DNA from: Clostridiales bacterium
GTDB taxonomy: Bacteria > Bacillota > Clostridia > Oscillospirales > CAG-382
Assembly (NCBI GenBank): GCA_004553575.1
Contig: SFLA01000001.1
Span: forward strand, 1-64,000
Direction of reading: 5' to 3'
Length of the DNA: 64,000 bases
Shown here: one piece after another, positions 1 to 9,900 of the stretch
How positions within the stretch are numbered: the stretch's first letter is position 1
Layout: each line of letters begins with the position of its first letter
Notes under the pieces: model-generated
Seen by the model: the letters and a program-made list of their open reading frames with translations, nothing else
Database searches by the model: none
Told to the model about the DNA's origin: nothing
Translations under genes and position numbers: made by a program

Positions 1-529
1 TGAACCCTTTGTAGGATACCTGTTGATTAACAACATTGTATGCTTTATAAAACCATTTTTCAAATGCTCTTCCTATTGCGTAAGATGTTGTTCCGATGTA
101 TGTAGTGGCTTTGTAATACGCCCAAGACATACTTGCTGCAACACTAGTTCCAGAGAATGCCCAGCCAGCGACACCGCCAAGTGCACCGCCGCCAATTCCC
201 CCGAACACAACATATTTCCAGTAGTCCCATCCGTCACTTGGTGTCAAATTCTTCTTATGTTTTGCATAATGGCTACCGCCAATAGCGCCAACGATTAAAC
301 CAATGCCAGCACTGATAAGTATGCAGGCAAGCGTTAAGCCTTCGCCAGTATCATCTCTGTACATTACAGGATTGTTGGCGCAATATGCAAACATATTGTA
401 GCCAACAGCAGTGCTCGCATCACCAAGAATTCCGTCTGCATTTATAAACCTGCCCACCTGCGAGTCATAGTATCTACTGTTGAGATAATATAATCCAGTC
501 TCCCAAAGACTGATGTATTCGGGGATTTG
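1..529 (-). pseudogene. RHS repeat-associated core, 5'-truncated tip fragment (runs off left edge)
   Basis: Read on the minus strand, an uninterrupted frame runs from 529 down to base 1. It opens with the RHS core signature (WETGLYYLNSRYYDSQVGRF followed by INADG), followed by GYNMFAYCANNPVM. A Gly/Ala-rich hydrophobic stretch (IGLIVGAIGGSHY, FGGIGGGALGGVAGWAF) and a polar tail come next, leaving the window still open. A TGA at 530-532 sits directly before this segment, and there is no plausible start codon or ribosome binding site, so the YD-repeat body is missing. RHS proteins are large secreted or surface YD-repeat shells whose variable C-terminal tips are often toxins. The fragment is clearly more AT-rich than its surroundings, as expected for a transferred tip. 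It may be a displaced silent tip cassette or the decayed end of an rhs gene. The tip's activity is not recognised. Confidence 0.8.
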
Positions 530-572
530 TCAAGAAGCAGCAAGAAATGCTGCTTGCGGTCGGGCAGCCAAG

Positions 573-614
573 ATAAAAATAACGCTGAACCCAAAGACGA
601 ATCGGGTCCAGCGT
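573..614 (-). terminator. Rho-independent terminator downstream of tRNA-Leu
   Basis: On the minus strand, ACGCTGGACCC (614-604) can pair with GGGTTCAGCGT (592-582) with one mismatch. A T-rich run, TTATTTTTATC, follows. It lies a few bases past the tRNA 3' end and would end its transcript before the RHS remnant. Confidence 0.7.
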
Positions 615-619
615 CACAC

Positions 620-707
620 TGGTGCCGGTGGCGGGGGTCGAACCCGCACGGTATCGCTACCACCGGATTTTGAGTCCGGCACGTCTGCCAATTCCATCAC
701 ACCGGCA
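620..707 (-). tRNA. tRNA-Leu (anticodon CAA), CCA encoded
   Basis: The minus strand folds as a class II tRNA. The acceptor TGCCGGT pairs with ACCGGCA (623-629), followed by an encoded CCA (620-622). The anticodon stem CCGGA/TCCGG carries the loop CTCAAAA with anticodon CAA. The long variable arm contains GGTA-GCGA-TACC, and the T arm is GCGGG-TTCGACC-CCCGC. It reads UUG leucine codons. It lies 34 nt beyond the stop of the upstream minus-strand gene and could be co-transcribed with it or have its own promoter. Confidence 0.95.
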
Positions 708-741
708 TGTGCGGAAAGTATACCATACCTTCCGCCGTTTT

Positions 742-2829
742 TCAACCCTTTACGGGCACTTTTTTATATGGAACCGTCCCGAACCGCACATCAGGAAGCT
801 GTATAACCGTCCTGCTTCCCTTGCGGGTGGTCTTGAGAGGGCATTCCGCCGGGAAGGACAGAATAACGCAGCCGTCCCCGCCGTGAGCGAAGGCGATAAT
901 TCCCTCTCCGTCCCCTTCATAGTGCTTCGCGGTCGCCTTATATACCTCGATTCCGCGTTCGTCCGCAAAAACATAATCCGGATACCGCTTCATCCATTCC
1001 CGCCTGGCGGCAATCGCCTCGCACAGATATCTGCGCGATTCTTCGTCGCGGCGGAAGGTATTGTCCTGCTCGAGATCGTATACCCAGAAATACATACCGC
1101 ATACGAAGGCGCGGTCAATCATCTCCCGGGAAGCCTGAGCGACATGTACCGGACGCATTGCAAGATTCTTTTCCGGATAAACCATATCCACCATGCGATG
1201 ATTCGGGAAAGTGTACCTGTACAGCTCCGGAAACGCCCCGTTGTGGTGATACGCAAAGGTCGATACCAGCCCGCCGCATGCCGTATCCCCGTATTTATCG
1301 GAAATGCCCTCGGTAATTACGTTCAGCTTCTCGCCGGATTCCGCTGTTATGTCCCGCACACGCTCTATTACGCTGCGGTAGCCGTCGCACCATGTATCGG
1401 AATCCGCGTGTCCGTGTCCGTCGGAATGGCATACCCTCGGCGCAGCCATTGCGAGCTGATCGAGATACACGCCGTCCGCTCCGAGAGAAGCGACATATTC
1501 CGCCGCTCCGACAAGCCTGTCCTGCCAATTGCGGGAACCGGCGCACATGGTAGCAAAACGAAGCGATTCGTCGCCGTAAAGCTCCGTTTCGATGCTGCCG
1601 TCCGTACGGACGACGGCGTTTTCGTTTATAAAGTCTTTCTCATTGTCAAACCTCAGGTTTGCAATACGGGAATTGATATAGAACGAAACTTTTTTGCCGC
1701 GTGAATGTATATCCGCTATTCCGCGGCGAAGCCCCTCCTCGCCGCCCAGCTCAGGGTCGGCGCGGTATTCGGGAAATCCGTTGTCGAATCCGCCGATATG
1801 CCAGCCGCTGCAAAGTATATGATCACAGCCGATAAGCTCCGCCTGCTCAGCGATTGCGCCCATATCCGAATACGTATGCACCACTCCTCCCGACTGGTAC
1901 CTGAAGTCGTAATGCGCGGCGAGCGCCGCCGATTCCTTCCACCATTCGGGCAGTGGGTTTTTGTTCTGCACTCCGCGGAATGCCCGGTATATATCGGCTC
2001 CGTCATGCCAGTCGCCGCCGTGGAAAGCGGTTACAACGTTTTCGATACTTACACTGCCGGTTTTCTGTACCTGCCGTGCGAAGTGAAGATACAGCCCCGG
2101 GTCTGATCCGTCCGCCGTTTCGGCCCGGAGGAAGCAAATCCCGTTTTCGGAATGCATACCGAAGTACAGGCCTCCGTTTCGGTCGTACAGATCGCACCAC
2201 GGCATGGACAGAGGTCCGGAATACGAAGAACCGTAGGAGTATACACCCTCTGTGTTTTTATATCCGCATACGCCGCCGACCGTATATACATAGCGGTAAT
2301 CCTGCCACCGCCAATATATACGCTCCGGCTTATGTGCAAGCGAAGCGCAGGGATCGGGTATTTTTACACCGGCGTTATACGGATAAACCAGCGTGTCGTC
2401 GTGAGGAGTATCGCCGAGCCACATTCCTCCGATAACCGGAAACCTGAACTCGACCAACGGCATTCCGGAATTGTTTTCCGCCACGGCCGACCAAACCGCC
2501 GACGTTCCGTCAGGCACTACCGTAACCGTTACCCTTACGTCCAGCTTTCTGTCGCCGAGCATTACCGAATTCCAGACCATGCGCAGGCGGGAGCCGTCGA
2601 AATCTTTTTCCGGCGAAAGCGAAGGGTCGGCGCGCACCCGGGACGGTGAAGGGACGGTGGCAACGCCGTCGGGGAACACAAGCGCAAAGACCGACGGCAT
2701 ACCCCACGGAGTGCTTTTTATCAGATTGTCACACCCGGGACGCACGTAAAACTCGAGCAATTCGCCCGTAAGGCTGTCGAACGATAGGTGAACGGAGTCC
2801 TTATCACAGTGAAAACGTGAAAAAAACAT
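742..2829 (-). CDS. DUF6259-type glycosidase-like protein
   Basis: This 695-residue protein is predicted cytoplasmic, with no signal peptide. It looks like an N-terminal beta-sandwich followed by a TIM-barrel-like region. Matching features include the segment GADGVYLDQLAMAAPRVC followed by DGHGHADSDTW, and an earlier CSGWHIGGFDNGFPEY stretch. This pattern is what I know from DUF6259 proteins, which are distantly related to glycoside hydrolases and have no firmly assigned substrate. Two in-frame ATGs exist at 2835 and 2829. The GAGG ribosome site leaves only 2 nt before the first and 8 nt before the second, so I chose 2829. A sigma-A-like promoter lies just upstream. A carbohydrate-active role is inference, and the Asp in YLDQ is a candidate catalytic residue. 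Confidence 0.7.
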   Translation of the reverse strand: MFFSRFHCDKDSVHLSFDSLTGELLEFYVRPGCDNLIKSTPWGMPSVFALVFPDGVATVPSPSRVRADPSLSPEKDFDGSRLRMVWNSVMLGDRKLDVRVTVTVVPDGTSAVWSAVAENNSGMPLVEFRFPVIGGMWLGDTPHDDTLVYPYNAGVKIPDPCASLAHKPERIYWRWQDYRYVYTVGGVCGYKNTEGVYSYGSSYSGPLSMPWCDLYDRNGGLYFGMHSENGICFLRAETADGSDPGLYLHFARQVQKTGSVSIENVVTAFHGGDWHDGADIYRAFRGVQNKNPLPEWWKESAALAAHYDFRYQSGGVVHTYSDMGAIAEQAELIGCDHILCSGWHIGGFDNGFPEYRADPELGGEEGLRRGIADIHSRGKKVSFYINSRIANLRFDNEKDFINENAVVRTDGSIETELYGDESLRFATMCAGSRNWQDRLVGAAEYVASLGADGVYLDQLAMAAPRVCHSDGHGHADSDTWCDGYRSVIERVRDITAESGEKLNVITEGISDKYGDTACGGLVSTFAYHHNGAFPELYRYTFPNHRMVDMVYPEKNLAMRPVHVAQASREMIDRAFVCGMYFWVYDLEQDNTFRRDEESRRYLCEAIAARREWMKRYPDYVFADERGIEVYKATAKHYEGDGEGIIAFAHGGDGCVILSFPAECPLKTTRKGSRTVIQLPDVRFGTVPYKKVPVKG

Positions 2830-2853
2830 TGACATTACCTCGCTTTAGGTATA

Positions 2854-2882
2854 ATATTAGCACATTCGGTCATTTTTTTCAA
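2854..2882 (-). promoter_or_regulatory. Sigma-A-type promoter of the DUF6259 gene
   Basis: On the minus strand, TTGAAA (2882-2877) and TAATAT (2859-2854) are separated by 17 nt. Transcription would start about 20 nt before the chosen ATG. Confidence 0.6.
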
Positions 2883-2966
2883 CCTTTATTGTGCGGTGAA
2901 TAGCTTCTCGTCTTTACGCCGATAATCGGTTCGACCGAAATAAAAAAGGAGTATTATCCGTATATC

Positions 2967-4223
2967 ATGAAAAAATATCTTTACGCGGCGGCATCGCTTA
3001 TTATCGCCGCGTCCATGCTTATCGTGCCGGTCGTTTACGCGGACCGGGGCGAAACGGCAAGTGAGCCCGAAGTATCGGAGGAGCAATCGTCCGCCGGCGA
3101 AGAAGAGGCGGATCCCGACTCAGACTGTATTATCGCCGGTTTCCCCGGCGGATCGTCAAAGCCCGTTATTCCCGCAGTGAAGGAAACCGTGGTGGACGTC
3201 GGTCTGTGCTACGGGAAATCGGCGCCGCAGGAGATTACATTGTCCGCGCCCGAGGGCAGCATGCTGTATTTTGACGGCAGCGTATACCGTACTCTCTCCT
3301 TTACCCTTCGGGACGGAAAGCTTGTCTGCGGAGGACGGGAATACTACGGAGCGACCGTAAGGTCCACCGGCACAACCGTTCTTTCGGCAACCGGATACGA
3401 ATACGACGGAAAATTCATACTCTCCTGCGGTGAACAAGGGATAACGGTCGTAAACCGTGTCACGCTTGAGGAATATGTCAAGGGCGTGATGTCGCCCGAA
3501 ATCGGAACGAAATGCTCGTACGAAAGCCGCAAGGCGTTTGCGATAATTGCGAGAACGCTTGTGTTTTCAAAAACCGGACACCGCGGATTCGACGTATGTG
3601 CGACCAGCGACTGCCAGGTATACAACGGCAGACATGATGCGGACGCCGAAAACGACCGCGCTGTGGACGAGACCGCCGGACTCATACTCACTTACATGGA
3701 CAAGCCTTGCCTCGCCTGCTACGGATCCAGCCAGGGGCAATGGTCCTGCTCCAGCGCGGCGGCATGGGTAGGCAGCGATATCCCGTACCTTCGTTGTGTA
3801 TACTACGAAAACGAGCCGTATACGACCTACGGCGGCGAATGGGACGCCGCCAGAAGCTGGACTCAGCTTTCCGAACGTCTCGGCAAGTACACTGTCACCG
3901 GAACGGTAACGGACATAACCGTAGCCGAGCGCGACCCCCACGGAGGGAGCTATGCTTATGTGCTCAGGATAACAGACAGCGGGGACAATGTATACGACCT
4001 GTACTACGCGTCGTCGATCGCATCGTCGCTCGGTGTAAGAAGCGGAAACTTCACCATTGAATATACCGATACCGGAGTTATACTCCACGGCAAGGGGAAC
4101 GGACACGGAGTAGGTTACAGTCAGGTCGGAGGCAACGCAATGGGCTGCGACGGATATTCCTTTGACGAAATACTCGCGTTTTACTATCCCGGAACCGAGA
4201 TTGATACCGCGCCTGCAAAATGA
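2967..4223 (+). CDS. SpoIID/LytB-domain protein (intact active-site Glu)
   Basis: This 418-residue exported protein has a signal peptide or membrane anchor (residues 4-25) and an acidic Ser/Glu-rich linker (27-55), then a SpoIID/LytB domain. The domain shows LEEYVKGVMSPEIG with Glu178 at the position of the catalytic Glu of SpoIID. It continues with RKAFAIIARTL, the YGSSQGQ loop in place of the usual S-T-S-G-G, PYLRCV, and the C-terminal GKGNGHGVGYSQVGGNAM motif. The family comprises lytic transglycosylases cutting glycan strands stripped of stem peptides during engulfment, or LytB-like amidase enhancers. An AAGGAG lies 15 nt before the ATG, which is rather long spacing. A second SpoIID-type gene follows about 1 kb downstream. 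This copy may be the catalytically competent one (inference). Confidence 0.85.
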   Translation: MKKYLYAAASLIIAASMLIVPVVYADRGETASEPEVSEEQSSAGEEEADPDSDCIIAGFPGGSSKPVIPAVKETVVDVGLCYGKSAPQEITLSAPEGSMLYFDGSVYRTLSFTLRDGKLVCGGREYYGATVRSTGTTVLSATGYEYDGKFILSCGEQGITVVNRVTLEEYVKGVMSPEIGTKCSYESRKAFAIIARTLVFSKTGHRGFDVCATSDCQVYNGRHDADAENDRAVDETAGLILTYMDKPCLACYGSSQGQWSCSSAAAWVGSDIPYLRCVYYENEPYTTYGGEWDAARSWTQLSERLGKYTVTGTVTDITVAERDPHGGSYAYVLRITDSGDNVYDLYYASSIASSLGVRSGNFTIEYTDTGVILHGKGNGHGVGYSQVGGNAMGCDGYSFDEILAFYYPGTEIDTAPAK

Positions 4224-4268
4224 AATTGTACCTTTTATTAACAAACTGAAAAAAAACATTCCGCTCGC

Positions 4269-4297
4269 TTTACAATATCCCCCGGAAAGTGTATAAT
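4269..4297 (+). promoter_or_regulatory. Sigma-A-type promoter upstream of membrane protein/spoIID/spoIIQ
   Basis: TTTACA (4269-4274), a 17-nt spacer and TATAAT (4292-4297). Transcription would begin near 4304, which argues against the in-frame TTG at 4302 as a start. Confidence 0.7.
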
Positions 4298-4322
4298 CGC
4301 TTTGGGAGTGAATTATCCGAGC

Positions 4323-5150
4323 ATGCATGTAAAGAATAACGAATACCGTGTTTTTCTGATCGCGTCACTGGTCGTAGCGTTCGCGCTTACCGCGCTCCGT
4401 ATGGTCATTATACTGAATAATATCGAGATGGAGTCGCTTAACAGCGCCGAGGGTGTTTACTATCTCGAGGGGACTCCGTGGACAACCGTTTTTGCGGCTA
4501 TGTGCGTTATCGTCTGCGCCGCCTACCTCGTCGGAGCGATGATTTTCACCCGCGGGATAGCGAGCCGTCTCCGCACCGACAGCGCTTCGGTCACCTTCTC
4601 GTCTGCGCTTGCCTGCTTCGTGCTGGCGTCCGGCGCGGCATACAGTATTTTCGATATGCTTATCATATCGCCCGGAAGCTACAAGCCGTCGTACTGGGCG
4701 GTGATTATTCTTTCGGTTATAGCCGCGGCCTATTTTCTTGTTACCTCGAAAGGGGCTAAATCGGTATCGCCGAATGTTTATGTAATTCTTTCTATAGCGC
4801 CGGTGGTTTATGTCGCGGTACGCATGCTGTACGATTTCGTTGAGCAAAGTCTGACCGTAACGGCTTCGTCCGGGAGCTACCATCTGGCAGGGCTGGCGGT
4901 GCTTATGCTGTTCCTTTCGTCCGAGGGCAGATTCACGGTCGGATACAAACGCAAGCGTCTCTATGTGGCGCTCGGGCTTATCGCGGCAATGCTGCTGCTG
5001 GTTTATTCGCTGCCTGCGCTGTATCTCGCGGCCTTCTGGCCGATATCCTTCAATCACACCGCCGTATACTGTATAGTTGATATCGTCGGCGCCATATATA
5101 TCTACTGCCGGCTGTTTTCAATGAGAGCGGCTGTGCCGAAGGCGGCATAA
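4323..5150 (+). CDS. Hypothetical polytopic membrane protein
   Basis: This 275-residue protein consists almost entirely of about seven hydrophobic helices separated by short loops. Examples are FLIASLVVAFALTAL near the N-terminus, TVFAAMCVIVCAAYLVGAM, and VALGLIAAMLLLVYSLPALYL near the C-terminus. Basic loops such as GYKRKRLY suggest cytoplasmic sides. I do not recognise the family. ATG 4323 was chosen because the predicted transcription start (about 4304) excludes the upstream TTG, although GGGAG lies 14 nt away. It sits between two SpoIID-type genes and 45 nt before the second, so a role at the forespore or mother-cell membrane is possible. That is guilt by association only. Confidence 0.6.
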   Translation: MHVKNNEYRVFLIASLVVAFALTALRMVIILNNIEMESLNSAEGVYYLEGTPWTTVFAAMCVIVCAAYLVGAMIFTRGIASRLRTDSASVTFSSALACFVLASGAAYSIFDMLIISPGSYKPSYWAVIILSVIAAAYFLVTSKGAKSVSPNVYVILSIAPVVYVAVRMLYDFVEQSLTVTASSGSYHLAGLAVLMLFLSSEGRFTVGYKRKRLYVALGLIAAMLLLVYSLPALYLAAFWPISFNHTAVYCIVDIVGAIYIYCRLFSMRAAVPKAA

Positions 5151-5194
5151 CCTCCGGAAAACCGAATATACTGAAGCAAAGGGAGTTTTCGAAC

Positions 5195-5980
5195 ATGAAA
5201 AACGCTTTGCTTCTTTTTTTACTGCTTCTTGTCTGGACTGCCTGCCTGCCGTTTCTGCGTACGGAAAGGACCGAGCCCGAATACACGGTAAGCGAAGATT
5301 ACGTGCTGTCCGCGCTGGCATATATCGGAAGCGACGCGGCCGGAGAGCAGGCGCTTAAAGCGCTTGCGGTGGCGATACGCAGCTATACCGCTCTGCACGG
5401 CGAGGTGCTTCCGACCGCCGACGAGGCTTATATCGCATCGCAGACGGGCGAAGCCGCCGCTTCGGAAATATACTCGCTTATGAGCGCCGCCGTAAGCGAT
5501 ACCTGCGGTGAATATCTGACCTGCGGCGGAAAGCCGGTAAATGCGGTCTGGCACCTTTCCTCCCGCGGGAAAACCGCATCCGATTCCGCCTGTTCATGCC
5601 TTAGATCGGTATCCACCCCCGACGAAAGCGCATTTCCGTCATTCCACACCCGGAAGGAGCTTACCGATGCGGATATGCTGCTTTTGCTTCCGGGCGGAGT
5701 ACAGAGCGTATCCTACGGCTCCGACGGCAGGGCGGTAAGCGTAAAAAGCGGCAGGAATGAAATAAGCGCAGAGGAATTCATGCTGCTTACCGGAATACCT
5801 TCAAACGATTTCACCGTTAAATATACCCCGGACGGATACATAATAGATTCATACGGAAGCGGTAACGGAATCGGAATGTCGCTGTACGGCGCTTATCTTA
5901 TGGCGGAAAGCGGCTGCGATTACACCGAGATACTTTATCATTACTACAGCGGCGCGGTAATAACTCGCATGACCGAATAA
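5195..5980 (+). CDS. spoIID: SpoIID family protein with degenerate active site
   Basis: This 261-residue protein has one N-terminal membrane anchor (residues 3-20) and a compact SpoIID domain. The segment SEDYVLSALAYIG followed by QALKALAVAIRSYTA aligns with the usual EEYV...AEMP...ALKAQAVAARTYA. The catalytic Glu, however, is replaced by a non-acidic residue (A-Y-I-G at 42-45). The S-T-S-G-G loop is HLSSRGKT. The C-terminal GSGNGIGMSLYGAYLMAESG is retained. SpoIID is the mother-cell hydrolase of the DMP engulfment machine. Adjacency to spoIIQ matches the clostridial gene order, which supports the name. The missing Glu suggests a structural role or divergent chemistry. GGGAG lies 9 nt before the ATG. 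Confidence 0.75.
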   Translation: MKNALLLFLLLLVWTACLPFLRTERTEPEYTVSEDYVLSALAYIGSDAAGEQALKALAVAIRSYTALHGEVLPTADEAYIASQTGEAAASEIYSLMSAAVSDTCGEYLTCGGKPVNAVWHLSSRGKTASDSACSCLRSVSTPDESAFPSFHTRKELTDADMLLLLPGGVQSVSYGSDGRAVSVKSGRNEISAEEFMLLTGIPSNDFTVKYTPDGYIIDSYGSGNGIGMSLYGAYLMAESGCDYTEILYHYYSGAVITRMTE

Positions 5981-6116
5981 AACGGATTCGCCGGAACGTC
6001 CCGTATATATGTTTTCGGGCTCTGCCGTTTTTTCAATTTATTGAACCGATACATGAATACAAGCGGAAAAATAAGGGCAGAATACACCTGAAAACACAAA
6101 AAGGGAGCGGATTCAT

Positions 6117-6854
6117 ATGCAGGACAAGCAGGATATGCCGGAAGACAAGAAGTCGCCCGAAAAGAAAAAGCAATCCGGCGCCGCGGCGAAAAAGCTGAAA
6201 ACGGTAAGATTTGTAAAAAGATACGCCGCCTATATCTATCTCGGACTGGCGGTGGTAATGGTCGCCGTAATGAGCGTCAGCATCTTTTCGATAAGCAACG
6301 CGGGTAATATCAGCGATATTGACATATCGGTGCCGGTTATCGAGCTGCCGGAGCCGGTTGTCGATTCGCCCGTCATCGATTCGCCCGTGGCGGATCAGCC
6401 CGGCAACATTCCGGGCAAAATCGACCCGGTAACGCCGACCTATCGGCATCCGGTCAACGGTGAGACCGTAAAGAGCTGGTCGATGACCGCGCTTGTATTT
6501 TCGCAGACGATGAAGGATTACCGAACGCATTCGGGAATAGATATCGCCGCCGAGATCGGTGATACCGTGGTTTGCTACGCAGCCGGAACCGTAAGCGAGG
6601 TATACAACGACGCCTTTATGGGCACGACCGTAAAGGTCAGCCACGAGGGCGGCCTTGTCACCGTATACTCCAACCTTGCCGATACGGTCGCGGACGGAAT
6701 AGCCGCGGGAGCGAAGGTTAAGGCGGGACAGGCTATCGGAACCGTCGGGAATACGGCGTCTTCCGAAAGCGCCGACCCAAGCCATCTGCATTTCGAGATG
6801 CTGGTAAACGGAAACTCCATCGACCCCGAAGAACAGCTAAAGTATATCGAATAG
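6117..6854 (+). CDS. spoIIQ: SpoIIQ-type M23 metallopeptidase
   Basis: This 245-residue protein has a charged Lys-rich cytoplasmic N-terminus, one transmembrane helix (about 39-58), a Pro/Asp linker, and an M23 LytM domain. The metal ligands look complete: H138/D142 in HSGID and H223/H225 in HLHFE. Clostridial SpoIIQ keeps this zinc site, while B. subtilis SpoIIQ has lost a ligand. It acts in the forespore membrane, where it docks with SpoIIIAH across the intermembrane space and supports engulfment. The position directly downstream of spoIID is the diagnostic context. GGGAG lies 9 nt before the ATG. I found no convincing sigma-F promoter in the 136-nt gap before it. Other M23 endopeptidases are the alternative. 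Confidence 0.82.
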   Translation: MQDKQDMPEDKKSPEKKKQSGAAAKKLKTVRFVKRYAAYIYLGLAVVMVAVMSVSIFSISNAGNISDIDISVPVIELPEPVVDSPVIDSPVADQPGNIPGKIDPVTPTYRHPVNGETVKSWSMTALVFSQTMKDYRTHSGIDIAAEIGDTVVCYAAGTVSEVYNDAFMGTTVKVSHEGGLVTVYSNLADTVADGIAAGAKVKAGQAIGTVGNTASSESADPSHLHFEMLVNGNSIDPEEQLKYIE

Positions 6855-6875
6855 CAATCCGGCCTTCAACGCACG

Positions 6876-6910
6876 AAGCCGGCGCAGTATAACCGCGCCG
6901 GCTTTGCTTT
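6876..6910 (+). terminator. Terminator after spoIIQ
   Basis: AAGCCGGCGC (6876-6885) pairs with GCGCCGGCTT (6895-6904) across a 9-nt loop and is followed by TTTGCTTTT. It separates spoIIQ from the convergent addA. Confidence 0.85.
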
Positions 6911-6927
6911 TACCGCATGATGCGGTG

Positions 6928-9900
6928 TTATTCAACCTCTATTTCCCGTCCGAGGCAGAAGGAATACAGCAGAGTCCTCGAAACCCGTTTTCCCGTCATA
7001 CGCTCGACGGCGCGCCGGTAAAAAGATACCTGCGCACGGTGCCGGGCAATAAGCGCTTCGGCGGACCGCACCCGGTCGGTTTTGTAATCGACAACGGTGT
7101 AGGTGCCGTCCGGCATAAGGAAGAAGCAGTCGATAACCCCCTGAACGAGAATTCGCCCGCTTCCGCTTCCTCCGACTGCGGTATCGCTTTCACTTACCGA
7201 AAACCGCATTTCACGGCGGCAGTCGCGCGAACTGCGCATTTCCGCAAACAGCCCGGATTCGAAAAACCGATCCAGCTCGCCGACATTCAGCAGCTCTCGC
7301 TGAGCCGGAGTTATAAATCCGAGCGAAACAAGCCTGTCGGCTTCGGCACAGACGCCGTCCCGCACGACCGAACCGAACGAGCAGAACTGCATAAAAACAT
7401 GGTTCGCCGTGCCGCGGTCGGAGGCAGTGCCGCTCCCGTCCGACGCAAACGCCGGACGGCGCAGTATTATGCTCTGACTCACGGTGCGCTCGTACTCGTC
7501 GGTATCGAGCAGTCCCGGGCGTATTTCGGATACGGCTATCTTTGCGGGCAGAGAAGCGCCCTCTCCCGGATAAACAAACGACAGTCTTTCCGCAAGTTCT
7601 TCGGGGATCGGCGGGAAGACCTTAACCCTGTCGGGCTGAGCGGAGGACTCCTCGGTCTGCCGCGGCACGGAGATAAACCGCACACCGTCGCCGCTCGCGG
7701 CTCCGACGGTGCCGATTATCCAATCGAAGTGGGATTTGGCGGAATACATATTAACGCTCCCCTTTTCGGGCAGCATGTCCGGACAGCCGACAACATACAG
7801 CCGTTCCCGCGCTCGTGTCAGGGCGACATACAGCTTTCGCGCCTCCTCTGCTATCTCTTCGCGGTATTCGCGTATAAGACAGGCGTCGTACAGACAGTTG
7901 GAACGGGACACCATTCCGTTATGCTCGGAAAATTTTACCGCCGCGGAATCGCCCCGAACAATGAAATCCCCCTGCGCCCGCGGGGTGAAATCGCGGTCCG
8001 CGTCCGCCAGGAACACGACCGGATATTCAAGCCCCTTTGAATGGTGAACCGTCATAAAGTGTACGCAATCTCCGCCGTCGTCCGGCGATACCGCGTCGGA
8101 AAGCCCTTCGGAATCGGAAAACCAACGCAGAAACGCGGAAAGCCCCTTATACGAATCCTCCTCGTAGCGGCGGGCATATTCGTAAAGCATCATAAGACTG
8201 CGGTATTTTCTCTCGCCGTTTTTTTCGCCCAGCACCGCGGACGCCAATCCGCTCTCCGCGTAAAGATACCATATAAACCGGTGTGACGGCATTCCCTCGG
8301 ACACGCTCCGCCATTCCCGCAAACGGCGCAGGAAGCCGCGGCATTTACCGGCAGTATCCGCCGTGACTCCGCTGCCTCGGCGGGCGATAAAGGGCTGCCT
8401 TCCGCATTTTTTAAGAGCGGAAGCCGGTTTGTCTGCGCGATAAACTCTGCCCTTCTCACGCGGGGAGGCTATTCCCGAAGCGGCAAGCAGACAGTCGTAA
8501 AGGCAGTCGCCGTCAAAGCAGCCGCGTATCCGTGCCAGCTCATCGGCGGTGAACAGACATATCGGGCTTCGCAAAAGCGACGCGAGCGAAATATCGTCGG
8601 TCGGGTTATCTACCGCACGCAGCGCGGACACTGCGAGCAGCACCTCCGGCTGCTCCGCAAAGCCTTCGGTATGTTCGGTGTGACAGGGTATTCCGCGGTC
8701 GGCAAACACCCGGGTGTATATGTAGGAATTGCTTTTAAGTGCGGAAAACAGCACGGCAATATCGCCGTATCCGATACGCTTTCCGTCGCACATCACTTCT
8801 GACGATACTATACGCTCTATCTCGGACGCAATATACTCCGCCTCGCGCCCGCGAAGATCCGACGCGGTTTCACCGTCATCCCTCATTATTGCCGCGACCG
8901 TGACCGGAGCGTTTCCGGACGGATCGCTTTTTGCGAATATAAGCGATTCCTCCGGGTAATTCATGGCTTCACGCAGACCCGGCACTCCGCCGAACACTGC
9001 GTTTGCAAAATCAATTATCGGTTTATCGCAGCGGAAGTTTTCACGTAGTGTTACCCGCGCCGTCCCCGGGAAGTCCGGAGTTCCGAAGGTATCGCGGTAA
9101 CCGATAAATATGTCGGGATGAGCCGACCTGAACCGGTATATGCTCTGTTTTACGTCGCCGACCATAAACCGGTTTCTGCCGTTTGAAAGAAGCGTGAATA
9201 TCCTGTCCTGAAGCGGATTTATGTCCTGGTATTCGTCTATATACAGCTCGTCATACGAATCCCGCAGTGAAAGACATAGCTGAGTCGGTTTTCCGTCCCG
9301 CTCGAGCAGTTCGAGCATCATGTGCTCCTGATCCGCAAAATCGATAATCCCCGCCGATTTCTTTGCCGCCGTGTACATGGAATCAAACCGCCTTATAAGC
9401 GCCCGCGCCGCCCTGAGCAACGTGAGAGTACGCCTCATATCCGCGGTGTTTACCGCGGCGGAACGGCAAAGATACCTTTTTCGTATCTTCTTCCATTCCC
9501 CGCTTATGGCTTCCTTGCCCTTTTTTACGGCTTCGTCCGATTTCTTCGGGAGACCGGGAAACGAAACCGCATCCGCGGCGGATACAAGCGTGTCCCAGTC
9601 AGCGGAAAGCGCCGCGATAACCGTATCGAGCTGATCGGAAATACTGCCGAGCACGGGCAGACAGGCGTCCGCTCCGGCCGACGCGGCGTAAGATATAAGC
9701 TCCTCTGTATTCCCTCTGAGAGAATGTATGAGCTTGTTTATCTCGTCTCTGAGCAGCGCGGCGCAGGCGGTTGTATTGAAATCGCCCGATTCAAGCTCGC
9801 GCTCCAGCTCCGATATATGCCCGGAAAGAAGCGAATCCGGGTCGGGATAAACGCGAAGCACGGAATACAGCTTTTTTGCGGCCTCGCAAAGCCTAAGATC

